From Deferribacter abyssi (GTDB lineage: Bacteria; Chrysiogenota; Deferribacteres; Deferribacterales; Deferribacteraceae), in NCBI RefSeq assembly GCF_049472655.1, contig NZ_JAQNCS010000010.1, positions 1 through 64,000 on the forward strand: a DNA stretch of 64,000 nucleotides, given 5' to 3'. Positions 43,833 to 53,302 of this stretch are shown piece after piece; the stretch's first letter is position 1; every line of letters starts with the position of its first letter. The notes beneath the pieces were generated by a model, which saw only the letters and a list, made by a program, of their open reading frames with translations, was not told where the DNA came from and made no database searches. The translations under genes and the position numbers were made by a program.

Positions 43833-46219
43833 TGAAGTTATATATTAAGTTTTTAGGTATTTTAACGTTGCTATTTTTGTTTTCGTGTGCCCAGAAGACT
43901 GTGGAAGTAAAACATGTAAATGAAATAGAAACATTTGAAATATTTAAAATTAATAATGAATATAGAGCTGAGATGTCAACAAATTATAAGAGTGATATAA
44001 AAGTTTTTTATGGAAAAGAACCATATAGATTAATAATTTTAGTGCCTAATTGTAATGTGAGTTCTAAGTTGTTAAATTACAAATATAATGATGATAACAT
44101 TAAATCTGTATTGATTTATAAAGATATATATGGTGCTAGTGTTGAAATACTTTTAAATAAAGATATTAGATATAAATATAAAATTGATAATAATAAGTTA
44201 TTATTATCATTTATGCCTATAACTGTAGAGGAGAAAGAAGTAGGAAAGACTTTGAACTATTCTGAACCTCTTACAGAAGATATTTTGGTGGGGAATAAAT
44301 TTCTTGGTATTGAAAATTCTTCAGATTATTCCAATTTATTACTTAAAATTAAATTAAATGGTGTTGTTAGGTATGATTACGGTTACTTGGATAATGATTA
44401 TTTATATGTTGATATATTTGATGTTAAAAATATTAGTGGGAAGAAATTTTTTAGTTTTAATAATGGATTGGTAAAATATGTTAAAGTAGGTGAGTATTAT
44501 CCACCTCAAAAGGTGAGGTTGTTGATAAAACTTATTAATCCTGTAACAATATTTGCTGCTCAAAATAGAAACTACCTCATTTTATCAAATAATTTTGAAA
44601 AACTTCCAAATGAACAGAAATATTTAGTGGGGATTGAAACTATATCGGTTAAGAATTTCCAAAGTATAATTGTAAAAACTACTGGTAGAGTTAATTTTGT
44701 AAAAAAAATTGTAAATGGTAATTTATTATTAGTTTTTGATGATAATATTAAAATTCTTAAAAAAGTAAAAAATATAATTAGCTTTAATGAAAAATCACCA
44801 TTTAAATATTTAAAAATTGTAAACTATGAAGGTAAAACAGCAATATTAATTGTACCAAATGGATATGAAGTATATGCCAATGTTGAAACAGCTCCTGAAG
44901 GTATATTAATTAGTGGTAGTTTTGAGAATTTTAGCAAAGCAACAGTGAAATTCAGTAAAGGACTAGAGCTTTTAGAGTCTAGAAAAGATAAGAAAAATGT
45001 AAACAAAGTTGATTTAATCACACTTAATATTAAAGATATGGATGTTCGTGAAGCAATTAAACTTATATATTTTGGTAGGAAAAAGAATCTTGTGTTTGGG
45101 AATGGAGTAAGCGGAAAGGCTACGCTTTTTGTAAAAGATATTCCTTATACGCAGGCATTGGAGGTTATTTTAAAAGAAAATAACCTAGTAAAGATTGAAG
45201 ATGATAATTTGGTTTGGATCATAACAAAACAGAGATATGCTGCTATGAAAGCAGAAGAAATCAATAAAATCAAAGAAAAAGAAGCTATCAGAAAAGTTGA
45301 GCCGTTGGTGACAGAAACTCTACCGGTAAATTTTTCTGAAGCATCAGCATTTTCAGCAATAATAAAATCGGTATTAAGTGAAAGAGGTAGACTTGAAATT
45401 AACTCTAGAACTAATAGTTTTGTGATTACTGATATAAAATCGTCAATTGATAAAGCGCGTGAATTGTTAAAAGAGCTTGACAAGAAAACTCCACAAGTAA
45501 CAATTGAAGCAAGAATAGTTGAAGTTTTAGATACAAATAATATTAACTTGGGTATCCAATGGGGTGGAAATTACAATGTTAATTCTACATCTATTAATTT
45601 TCCAAATACAATCACAATTAATGGTAATACGGGAACTACTGGGATTGGTGGATCTGGATATATAGTAAATTTACCTGTTGGTACCCCAGCAGGGGCATTG
45701 GCATTGTCACTTGGTAATTTATCTAGGACTTTTAATTTAGATGTAGCTTTGTCTGCTCTTGAAAGTCAAAATAAGGTAAGAACTATTTCTAGTCCAAGAA
45801 TTACTACATTAAATAATCAAGAAGCTGAAATCAAAAGTGGTGGAACTGCTATTATTGTACCTACAGGTGACAATACTGAAACTCAAGAGGTTGATGTTGG
45901 TATTAAACTAAAAATTAAACCACATATTACTCAAAATGGGATGGTATTTTTGGATATTGAAGTTGAAAAGAGTTCTTTAGGTTCAGTTACTGCGAATACA
46001 GCTACTACTGAAGAGAAAAAGGCTAAAACACAGGTGTTATTAGAGAACGGGGAAACAACAGTAATAGGTGGTATATATGAAGATGAAAAATCTGAAGTGT
46101 ACCAAGGTGTTCCGTTTTTAAGCAAAATACCGATAATCGGTGCATTATTTAGAGCAAAATCGAATACAGCAACCAAAAAGGAGTTATTAGTATTTATAAC
46201 ACCTAAAATTGTAGAGTAA
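43832..46219 (+). CDS. pilQ: Type IV pilus secretin PilQ
   Basis: 795 residues. Outer-membrane channel for the pilus. A lipobox-like LFSC (about Cys19) ends the signal. AMIN-type periplasmic repeats are followed by an STN domain (DMDVREAIKLIYFG), a secretin N1 domain (INSRTNSFVITDI) and the beta-barrel secretin domain (VRTISSPRITTLNNQEAEIK ... TPKIVE). The lipobox is unusual for proteobacterial PilQ but would help self-insertion. Confidence 0.94.
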   Translation: MKLYIKFLGILTLLFLFSCAQKTVEVKHVNEIETFEIFKINNEYRAEMSTNYKSDIKVFYGKEPYRLIILVPNCNVSSKLLNYKYNDDNIKSVLIYKDIYGASVEILLNKDIRYKYKIDNNKLLLSFMPITVEEKEVGKTLNYSEPLTEDILVGNKFLGIENSSDYSNLLLKIKLNGVVRYDYGYLDNDYLYVDIFDVKNISGKKFFSFNNGLVKYVKVGEYYPPQKVRLLIKLINPVTIFAAQNRNYLILSNNFEKLPNEQKYLVGIETISVKNFQSIIVKTTGRVNFVKKIVNGNLLLVFDDNIKILKKVKNIISFNEKSPFKYLKIVNYEGKTAILIVPNGYEVYANVETAPEGILISGSFENFSKATVKFSKGLELLESRKDKKNVNKVDLITLNIKDMDVREAIKLIYFGRKKNLVFGNGVSGKATLFVKDIPYTQALEVILKENNLVKIEDDNLVWIITKQRYAAMKAEEINKIKEKEAIRKVEPLVTETLPVNFSEASAFSAIIKSVLSERGRLEINSRTNSFVITDIKSSIDKARELLKELDKKTPQVTIEARIVEVLDTNNINLGIQWGGNYNVNSTSINFPNTITINGNTGTTGIGGSGYIVNLPVGTPAGALALSLGNLSRTFNLDVALSALESQNKVRTISSPRITTLNNQEAEIKSGGTAIIVPTGDNTETQEVDVGIKLKIKPHITQNGMVFLDIEVEKSSLGSVTANTATTEEKKAKTQVLLENGETTVIGGIYEDEKSEVYQGVPFLSKIPIIGALFRAKSNTATKKELLVFITPKIVE

Positions 46220-47326
46220 ATGAAAATTTTTTTGGTAACAGGTGAAGAATCTGGAGATATACATGCATCAAATATGATCCGTCATCTTTCACTGATGGCG
46301 GATTTTTCTTTATATGGTACAGGTGGAGATAGATTAAAAGATCTTGGCCAGATACAATATTTTCATATAAATGACATGTCCATAATAGGTATAGATGGTA
46401 TCATCCGTAAAATTCCGTTTATTATAAATTTATTCAAAACATTGAAAAGAAAGCTTTTAGAAGTTATGCCTGATGTTGTAATTTTAGTAGATTATCCTGG
46501 ATTTAATCTTAGATTTGCAAAATTTGCAAAAGAAAATGGTTTTAGAGTTATATATTATATTGCTCCTCAGGTTTGGGCGTGGCATTATAGTAGAATAGAA
46601 AAAATTAAAAGATATGTTGATTTAGTTTTATGTATATTACCTTTTGAGGAAAACTTATTTAAAGAAGAAGGGATAAATGCTAAATTTGTTGGAAATCCTA
46701 TTATTGATAATATGAAATATAAAATTAATAATAGAAGTGATTTTATGAATTTATTTTCATTAAATAAGGATAAAAGGATTATAGGAGTTCTACCAGGTAG
46801 TAGAGTTAAAGAAATAAAATCATTAATGCCAGTTATAATGCAAGCCATCAAAAACCTTAAAAATGAATTCCAGTTTGTAATAGCTAAAGCTGATAATGTG
46901 GATAAACTAATCTTGCATTCATATGTTGATAAAGAAAAAATTCCAATTGCAACAGGTTATAATTATGATGTAATGAAATATTCGGACTTGTTGTGGGTTT
47001 GCTCTGGTACTGCTACGCTTGAAAGTGCTATTATTGGCACTCCGTTAATTCTTATTTACAAAGTTGGGAAAATTACAGAGATGCTTGGGAAATTATTTAT
47101 TAAAACAAAATATATTGGTCTTCCTAATATTGTGACTGATAAAGAGGTTGTCCCTGAGTTGTTGCAAAACAGTTTAATTCCAGAAAATTTGATCGATTAT
47201 ACCTTTAAATTAATTGATAACTATGAGTATTATAAGAGTGAGTTGTCGAAAATTGGAGAAATTTTTTCCATTTATAATCCCTCCCAGCAAGCTGCTCAGG
47301 AAATATATTCCTTTTTAAATAGTTAA
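46220..47326 (+). CDS. lpxB: Lipid-A-disaccharide synthase
   Basis: 368 residues. Joins two acylated glucosamines in lipid A synthesis, so the organism makes lipopolysaccharide. VTGEESGDIHAS, VDYPGFNLRFAKFAK, YIAPQVWAWH and GSRVKEIKSLMP are family hallmarks. It starts at the base after the pilQ stop. A terminator-like hairpin lies in codons 20-30. Confidence 0.95.
   Translation: MKIFLVTGEESGDIHASNMIRHLSLMADFSLYGTGGDRLKDLGQIQYFHINDMSIIGIDGIIRKIPFIINLFKTLKRKLLEVMPDVVILVDYPGFNLRFAKFAKENGFRVIYYIAPQVWAWHYSRIEKIKRYVDLVLCILPFEENLFKEEGINAKFVGNPIIDNMKYKINNRSDFMNLFSLNKDKRIIGVLPGSRVKEIKSLMPVIMQAIKNLKNEFQFVIAKADNVDKLILHSYVDKEKIPIATGYNYDVMKYSDLLWVCSGTATLESAIIGTPLILIYKVGKITEMLGKLFIKTKYIGLPNIVTDKEVVPELLQNSLIPENLIDYTFKLIDNYEYYKSELSKIGEIFSIYNPSQQAAQEIYSFLNS
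46277..46307 (+). terminator. Terminator-like hairpin inside the 5' end of lpxB
   Basis: ATCCGTCATC (46277-46286) pairs with GATGGCGGAT (46294-46303) with a single G-U, around the seven-base loop TTTCACT, and TTTT follows. It begins 57 bases into lpxB, just after the pilQ stop. The form is that of an intrinsic terminator, so it may end pil transcripts when lpxB is not translated. Function is inferred. Confidence 0.55.
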
Positions 47327-47344
47327 TTTCTTGAAATTATTTTC
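47324..47344 (+). terminator. Weak A/T-rich terminator candidate after lpxB
   Basis: TAATTTC (47324-47330) and GAAATTA (47333-47339) are perfect inverted repeats followed by TTTTC. The stem has one G-C pair and a very short loop, so support is thin. It lies where the pil/lpxB transcript should end, in the 122-base gap before fliK. Confidence 0.3.
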
Positions 47345-47448
47345 TATTATTTATTAATAAGTTGTCCTGCTAGATGTTTCGCAGTGTTTTAAAGTGAAAT
47401 TAATAAATATTGGCATTTATTTTTCTATGTATATGGTGGAGGTGTGCT

Positions 47449-48528
47449 ATGGAGCAAGCATTAATTAATATTAATGATATCATTTCTAAAAAACCTAGAA
47501 CACAACTAAAACTTAATAAACCAAACTCAGTTGATAATGAAAAATTTCATAAAATTTTTAGTAATAAGCTCGATGATAATGAGGATAATAATACAAAAGA
47601 AAATCAAGCTGATATTCAAAATATAATCTCATTTTTACAAAAGATATTAGAACAACTTAATCTGGAAATTTCAACAGAAAGTATTGAGAATATTAAAAGT
47701 GCAGAAAATTATGCTGAAGCAAAAAAAATAATGAAAGAGATGCTGTTAGAGCTTGGGGTTTCTGATGAAGAAGTGAAAAAGATATTAAGTGATATTGAGA
47801 ATATTAAATTTAAAAAAATAGTGAATGATGAAACTTATTTGTTGTCAGAACAGGTTGATAAGGAGGATTTAAAGAATGAGGCTGTAAATGAAATGGAAAA
47901 AACAGTAAGGAATGCCAAAAATACACAACACATTGGTAACGTTTTAAAAAAAGGGTTAGATGCCAAGCTTGTTTTTGATAAAAAGAAACTATTATCAGAA
48001 CATTTTTTAAACATAAATAAAATAAATTTTCAAGGGAATAAACAAGAAATAGACTTTAGATCTGATCAGTCGTTGCTATATCATTCAAATAGTCAAGATA
48101 ATAATGTGTTAGTTAAAGTTGAAATTAAAGTTGAAAAGCCAGCTGATATTTTGAAGTTTGTTGATTATTTGAAAATGGTAAATATCAAAGGTGGTCAAAA
48201 AATCGTTGTAAAACTTCATCCTGAGCATCTTGGAAATCTAAGAATTGAAATTAGCGATGTTAGCGGAAAAATGACAGCAAAACTTTTTGTTGAATCTCAT
48301 GAAGCAAAAAATTTACTTGTAACACAAACTGATTTAATTAGACAGCATTTAGAAGCTAAAGGAATAAATTTATCAAATATAGATTTTGGATATTTGGCTG
48401 ATGATTCACCTAAGGAGCAGTTTAATCATAGGGATGCTAAGAATAATTTTAAAAATGAAAATAGGGTTTCGGAAGAGGTTTCTATAAATAAAAAAGAGGA
48501 AGATTATAATAATGCGCTTTATGCGTAG
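47449..48528 (+). CDS. fliK: Flagellar hook-length control protein FliK
   Basis: 359 residues. The low-complexity, charged N-terminal two thirds acts as the ruler. The C-terminal domain (VKLHPEHLGNLRIEISD ... LLVTQTDLIRQHLEAKG, about 240-310) switches the export gate from hook to filament proteins. GGTGGAGGTG precedes the ATG. An upstream in-frame ATG adds an unrelated hydrophobic stretch and has no ribosome site. Confidence 0.9.
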   Translation: MEQALININDIISKKPRTQLKLNKPNSVDNEKFHKIFSNKLDDNEDNNTKENQADIQNIISFLQKILEQLNLEISTESIENIKSAENYAEAKKIMKEMLLELGVSDEEVKKILSDIENIKFKKIVNDETYLLSEQVDKEDLKNEAVNEMEKTVRNAKNTQHIGNVLKKGLDAKLVFDKKKLLSEHFLNINKINFQGNKQEIDFRSDQSLLYHSNSQDNNVLVKVEIKVEKPADILKFVDYLKMVNIKGGQKIVVKLHPEHLGNLRIEISDVSGKMTAKLFVESHEAKNLLVTQTDLIRQHLEAKGINLSNIDFGYLADDSPKEQFNHRDAKNNFKNENRVSEEVSINKKEEDYNNALYA

Positions 48529-48537
48529 GAGGGTCAA

Positions 48538-49200
48538 ATGATTTATAATACAAATAATATAACTACCACTTTGTATTCGATGGATACTAACCGGGAGCCT
48601 AAAAAAGAGCTGGATAAAGATGATTTTTTGAATTTGCTTGTTGCTCAACTGAAATATCAGGATCCGATGAATCCTCTAGATAATAATGAGTTTATTGCAC
48701 AGACTACGCAGTTTTCATCTCTTGAACAATTAATAAATATATCTGAAAAATTTGATAAACTTATTGATGATCAAGAGAATAACAATCTAAATTTGTTTTC
48801 TGCTGTAGGGTTTATAGATAAGACAATTACTTTTTATGGCAATAAATTTAGTGCAGGGGAAAATGGTGCAGAATTGAAATTTGAATTGTCAGGTGAACCA
48901 AAAGATACTGTCATAAAAATTTATGATGAAAAAGGGGCTTTGATTAATGAAGTAAGTTTTAATGCTGTGAATGGTGAGAATTTTTTTAGCTGGGACTTAA
49001 CGGATAAAAATGGTGTTAAATTACAACCAGGTTATTATTCATACCAAGTAATTGCAAAAGATAGTGATGGAAATGAAATACCGGTAAGGCTATATTCTTC
49101 CGGTAAAGTAATCGGTATTCTAAAAGATGGTAATGATACTTTATTTGATTTGGGTTTTACACATGTTAAACCTGAAGAAATAGTTTCCGTATATAATTAA
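48538..49200 (+). CDS. flgD: Flagellar hook capping protein FlgD
   Basis: 220 residues. Scaffold for hook assembly. Conserved N-terminal block FLNLLVAQLKYQDPMNPLDNNEF followed by QTTQFSSLEQL (read as two parts), then FlgD Ig- and Tudor-like domains (GYYSYQVIAKDSDG). Downstream of fliK and upstream of flgE, the usual order. Confidence 0.95.
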   Translation: MIYNTNNITTTLYSMDTNREPKKELDKDDFLNLLVAQLKYQDPMNPLDNNEFIAQTTQFSSLEQLINISEKFDKLIDDQENNNLNLFSAVGFIDKTITFYGNKFSAGENGAELKFELSGEPKDTVIKIYDEKGALINEVSFNAVNGENFFSWDLTDKNGVKLQPGYYSYQVIAKDSDGNEIPVRLYSSGKVIGILKDGNDTLFDLGFTHVKPEEIVSVYN

Positions 49201-49219
49201 GAATTTTGGAGGTGTATAG

Positions 49220-51691
49220 ATGCTAAGGTCATTATATGCAGGAATTACTGGGTTGAATGAGCATCAAAAAAGTATGGACGTTATTGGTAATAACATAGCT
49301 AATGTGAACACAGTAGGATATAAAACTTCTAGAATTATATTTCAGGATTTGTTAAGTCAAACAATTAGTGGTGGAAAAGCACCTGCAGGGAATCTTGGTG
49401 GGATTAATCCAAAACAAATTGGGACAGGAACTTCAACAGCGTCTGTTGATACAATTTTTACTCAAGGGACTCTTCAAAATACAGGTGTTACGACAGATAT
49501 GGCAATACAGGGGAATGGTTTTTTTGTTGTAAGAAGTGAGAATGAAAACCAAATGTATTATACAAGGGCAGGAAATTTCACTTTTGATAAAGATGGGTAT
49601 CTTGTAACTCCTGATGGTTTTATAGTTCAGGGATGGATGGCTGATGCTACAACTGGTGAAATATTAACAGATACAGAGGTTTCTGACATTCAGCTTTCTT
49701 CTGCTTATACAAGTGTACCTGCAAGGGCTACTGAAAATGTCTCACTTGTTGGAAATCTTGATACCAGAGCTGAACCAACTATTTTAGAATTTCAACCAAT
49801 GATGACAACTGCTGCAGATAATGATAATATTTTTGATCTTTTTAGTTCAGAGGGCTTAAAATTAGATCTTGTGGATGGTGAACCTGTTAGGATAAAAGCA
49901 CATGCTACTGAAATAACAGATATGGCTGCAGTATATAATTCAAGTGATGTGAGTATAGGTTTAGATTCAAATCCAACATTAAATTTAATTGTAAACGGTA
50001 ATAGCTATACACTTACATATTCATCTAATTCTACAGCTGATACGGCAAGTAATGACTATTTGTTTCATTCACTCCAAGGACTGGCTGCAGAGCTAAAAAA
50101 TATTTTAGAAACAGAAGCAGGAGCTGGAAACAATTATAATGTTACAATAAATAGTGGGAAAATTTTAATAGAGAGAGATTCTGCGAATAGTGATACAACG
50201 GTTATTAACTCATTCTCAGGAAATGCGAATCTTGCTGCTTTGCTTCAACCTCTTGTTGGAACTTATTCTTCTGTTACAGCAAGTAGAAGCAGTGATGAAA
50301 TTTTCTATGAGAAAATCTTAAATGCTGGAAGTGATTTTACTAATTTGGGAGAATTGGCAGTTCAGATACAAAATGCTATTAGTAATAATGTGTCGTCTGG
50401 TTTTACAGTAGATTATAATACAACAAATGTAGGCAAGTTTACATACTTAAATACAGGTATAGGTGCATATGACATTACAGGCTTTACAATAGATAAAGCT
50501 TATAGTGGTACTGTCTTTGAGTCCAATATGGTTACTACAAATACAATATCTGCTGGTAATTCTGCTGAAAGTAATTTATTTTTGAGATATGCGAAAGAAA
50601 CTGATTCTTTGGATAATTTATACACTAACTCTGGAACACCTCTTGGTCTTGATACAAATGCAACAATTCAATTTGATGCACAAATTGGAGGCAATCCACC
50701 TAATGGGAATGGCGTTAGTAATATAAGTGTAGCTGGTAATACGATTGGTGATTTAATGAATGCTCTTGAAGGATATATGGGTATACCAGCTAACAGTATT
50801 GAAATTGTGGATGGAAAAATTAAAGTTACTGGGGAAAAAGGTGTGCCAAATAGTATTGATTATATAAACTTTACAGCAACAGGCCCTGGTTCTTACACCA
50901 CCTTTGTTGACTATATGAAGTATCAAACCTTACAAAATGCTTCAGGTGGTCAACTCATTACAAGTCAGACAATTTATGATGCTCAGGGTAATCCTCATGT
51001 TGTCAATTATGATTTTACACTTTTTGATGAAGCTAACAATGAGTGGATGCTGACCATAACACCTGCAGATAATGCCGATTCCATAACAATCGATGGAACT
51101 ACAGGTAACTCAGTTATTGTAAGATTTAATCAAGATGGATCATTTCAAGGAGTATATGATCTTTTTACAAATAACATATTATCTAATTTGGCCTTTACAC
51201 TTTCTCCTGGCAACGGTGCTTCTGTTATAAGTGGAGTAAATGTAAATTTAGGGACTTCAGGGAATTATGATGGGATGACATTGTCAGCTGCTCCTTCAAC
51301 AATTACTGAAACTGATCAGGATGGTTATCCGATGGGGGCACTGGAAAGATTATCTGTTAATGATGCTGGAGAAATTGTAGGTTCTTATACTAATGGTGAG
51401 ATAAAGTTGATTGCACAAGTGGGAGTAGCAATTTTTACTAATCAGGAAGGTCTTTTGAAAGTAGGAGATACGTTGTTTGCTGAAACGCCAAACTCTGGAC
51501 AGGCAGCAATCGGTCGTGCATCTACAGGAGGTAGAGGTACTATTGCTTCTGGTGCTCTTGAAAACTCCAATGTTGATCTTGCAAGAGAGTTTGTAAACAT
51601 GATTACAACTCAAAGGGGGTTTCAGGCCAATTCAAGAGTTATTACAACCAGTGATGAACTGTTACAGGAATTGATGAATTTGAAGAGGTAA
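49220..51691 (+). CDS. flgE: Flagellar hook protein FlgE, long form
   Basis: 823 residues, about twice the enterobacterial length. N-terminal MLRSLYAGITGLNEHQKSMD with GNNIANVNTVGYKTSR, and C-terminal NVDLAREFVNMITTQRGFQA, are the rod/hook signatures. The extra length lies in the surface-exposed middle (about residues 190-560), which is rich in Asn, Ser and Thr, as in other large-hook lineages. GGAGGTG precedes the ATG. An 89-base gap with a promoter follows. Confidence 0.95.
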   Translation: MLRSLYAGITGLNEHQKSMDVIGNNIANVNTVGYKTSRIIFQDLLSQTISGGKAPAGNLGGINPKQIGTGTSTASVDTIFTQGTLQNTGVTTDMAIQGNGFFVVRSENENQMYYTRAGNFTFDKDGYLVTPDGFIVQGWMADATTGEILTDTEVSDIQLSSAYTSVPARATENVSLVGNLDTRAEPTILEFQPMMTTAADNDNIFDLFSSEGLKLDLVDGEPVRIKAHATEITDMAAVYNSSDVSIGLDSNPTLNLIVNGNSYTLTYSSNSTADTASNDYLFHSLQGLAAELKNILETEAGAGNNYNVTINSGKILIERDSANSDTTVINSFSGNANLAALLQPLVGTYSSVTASRSSDEIFYEKILNAGSDFTNLGELAVQIQNAISNNVSSGFTVDYNTTNVGKFTYLNTGIGAYDITGFTIDKAYSGTVFESNMVTTNTISAGNSAESNLFLRYAKETDSLDNLYTNSGTPLGLDTNATIQFDAQIGGNPPNGNGVSNISVAGNTIGDLMNALEGYMGIPANSIEIVDGKIKVTGEKGVPNSIDYINFTATGPGSYTTFVDYMKYQTLQNASGGQLITSQTIYDAQGNPHVVNYDFTLFDEANNEWMLTITPADNADSITIDGTTGNSVIVRFNQDGSFQGVYDLFTNNILSNLAFTLSPGNGASVISGVNVNLGTSGNYDGMTLSAAPSTITETDQDGYPMGALERLSVNDAGEIVGSYTNGEIKLIAQVGVAIFTNQEGLLKVGDTLFAETPNSGQAAIGRASTGGRGTIASGALENSNVDLAREFVNMITTQRGFQANSRVITTSDELLQELMNLKR

Positions 51692-51732
51692 AATGATGAT
51701 TGATATTTCGTTTTTATCCGTATAAATTTTCT

Positions 51733-51761
51733 TTGAAAGTTATTGTTTTTTTAATTATAAT
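51733..51761 (+). promoter_or_regulatory. Sigma70-type promoter of the motA operon
   Basis: TTGAAA (51733-51738), a 17-base spacer and a perfect TATAAT (51756-51761). The predicted start, near 51768, lies at the ribosome site TAGGAGTGG just ahead of motA, giving a leader of only about a dozen bases. No flagellar sigma28 or sigma54 boxes are visible here. Confidence 0.72.
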
Positions 51762-51780
51762 TTCTTAGGAGTGGGATGAT

Positions 51781-52545
51781 ATGGATATAGCTACCCTTAT
51801 TGGTATTGTTCTTGCTTATGTATTAGTGTTTATATCTCTTTTAATGGGACCTGGCGTAGGGGTGTATATTGATATCCCCTCTGTGTTAATCGTTATTGGT
51901 GGTACATTTGGTATAATTTTTATGAACTATCCAATGAATAAGGTTTTTAACATTATTGCGATTGTTATGAAAACATTTCTTTTTAAAGCAGAAGATCCTG
52001 CAAAACTTATAGAGCAGCTAGTTAATTTTGCAGTTAGAGCAAGAAGAGATGGGATTTTAGCCTTGGAATCTGCTGAAAATGAGATTAGTGATGAGTTTTT
52101 GAAAAAAGGGATTAGGCTGGCTGTTGATGGTACTGAACCTGAAGTAATAAAATCTATTTTAGAGACAGAATTATCTTATATGGAAGAAAGGCATAAAGAG
52201 GGTGTTGGAATACTTGAAAGCATTGCAGGTTTTGCTCCAGCTATGGGGATGATTGGTACTCTGATTGGTTTGGTAGCAATGCTTCAAACTATGAGTGATC
52301 CCAGTTCTATTGGTCCAGCAATGGCTGTGGCATTGCTTACAACATTTTATGGAGCAATAATTGCTAACCTTTTTGCTTCACCATTGGCTGGTAAATTGAA
52401 AACTCGTTCTGCAGAGGAAATTTTATTGAGGGAAATAATGATTGCTGGTATTATGGCTATACAAGCTGGAGATAACCCAAGAATAGTGGAGCAAAAGCTT
52501 AATGCATATCTTCCTCCAAAAATGAGAAAATCACAGTTTGAATAG
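51781..52545 (+). CDS. motA: Flagellar motor stator protein MotA
   Basis: 254 residues, four membrane spans with a large cytoplasmic loop between the second and third. AGFAPAMGMIGTLIGLV and MAVALLTTFYGAIIANLF are the conserved TM3 and TM4 segments. Forms the ion channel with MotB. The sequence does not decide between H+ and Na+. Confidence 0.94.
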   Translation: MDIATLIGIVLAYVLVFISLLMGPGVGVYIDIPSVLIVIGGTFGIIFMNYPMNKVFNIIAIVMKTFLFKAEDPAKLIEQLVNFAVRARRDGILALESAENEISDEFLKKGIRLAVDGTEPEVIKSILETELSYMEERHKEGVGILESIAGFAPAMGMIGTLIGLVAMLQTMSDPSSIGPAMAVALLTTFYGAIIANLFASPLAGKLKTRSAEEILLREIMIAGIMAIQAGDNPRIVEQKLNAYLPPKMRKSQFE

Positions 52546-52552
52546 GTGATAT

Positions 52553-53302
52553 ATGGCAGAAAAAAAATGTGAAGAATGTAAAGCTGGAGCTCCAGAGTGG
52601 ATGGTAACATTTTCGGATATGACAACATTGCTTTTGACTTTTTTTGTTTTGCTTTTATCAATGGCGTCCCTTGATCAGAGGAAGATAAAAGAAGCTCTTG
52701 GCTCTCTTCAGGGTGCACTTGGCGTACTTGAAGCAGGTAGAAAGTCAGAAATGGGAAAGGAAGAGATATTGTCAAAGATGGATTTTGTGCAGCAGATAAA
52801 AAAGACCCAAAATCAGATGTTAGCAGGGTTGAGGAATTATATAGAACAGGCTAATCTTAGCAGTCAGATTTCGGTAGTAAAAACAGATAAAGGTATTTCT
52901 GTAAGAATAATGGACTCTGTATTGTTCGAACCTGGGAGTGCTGATATTTTACCTTCTGCTATACCAATTCTTGAAAAGCTTGCGGCAGTAATGAGAGATA
53001 CTCCTTACAATATTTTAGTAGAAGGTCATACTGATGACATACCTATTCATACTCCGAAATTTCCTTCAAACTGGGAGCTTTCTACGGCTCGAGCTGTATC
53101 AATTGTTAAGTTTTTAATAAGTAAAGGAGTAAAGCCTGAAAAACTTAGCGCTGCAGGATATGCTCAATATCATCCTTTAGTACCGAATATTACTCCAGAA
53201 AATAGAGCTAAAAATAGAAGAGTTGAGATTAATTTTGTAAGTCCTGAGCTCGCTGAATCAAATAAAAATATCTTTGAAGAAAATAATAGTGGAGGTTTTT
53301 AA
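52553..53302 (+). CDS. motB: Flagellar motor stator protein MotB
   Basis: 249 residues. One membrane helix with the ion-binding Asp22 in VTFSDMTTLLLTFFVLL, a plug/linker, and a C-terminal OmpA-like peptidoglycan-binding domain (VEGHTDDIPIHTPKFPSNWEL ... NRRVEINF). Anchors the stator to the wall. Its stop shares a base with the fliL start. Confidence 0.95.
   Translation: MAEKKCEECKAGAPEWMVTFSDMTTLLLTFFVLLLSMASLDQRKIKEALGSLQGALGVLEAGRKSEMGKEEILSKMDFVQQIKKTQNQMLAGLRNYIEQANLSSQISVVKTDKGISVRIMDSVLFEPGSADILPSAIPILEKLAAVMRDTPYNILVEGHTDDIPIHTPKFPSNWELSTARAVSIVKFLISKGVKPEKLSAAGYAQYHPLVPNITPENRAKNRRVEINFVSPELAESNKNIFEENNSGGF

Noticed and set aside
47400..47448. Sigma54-like TTGGCA element upstream of fliK
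   Set aside because: The -12 GC dinucleotide is missing at the required distance, so it does not fit the consensus.
51692..51724. Tiny open frame after flgE as an flbD gene
   Set aside because: It encodes only ten residues with none of the FlbD sequence; flbD is absent from this junction.
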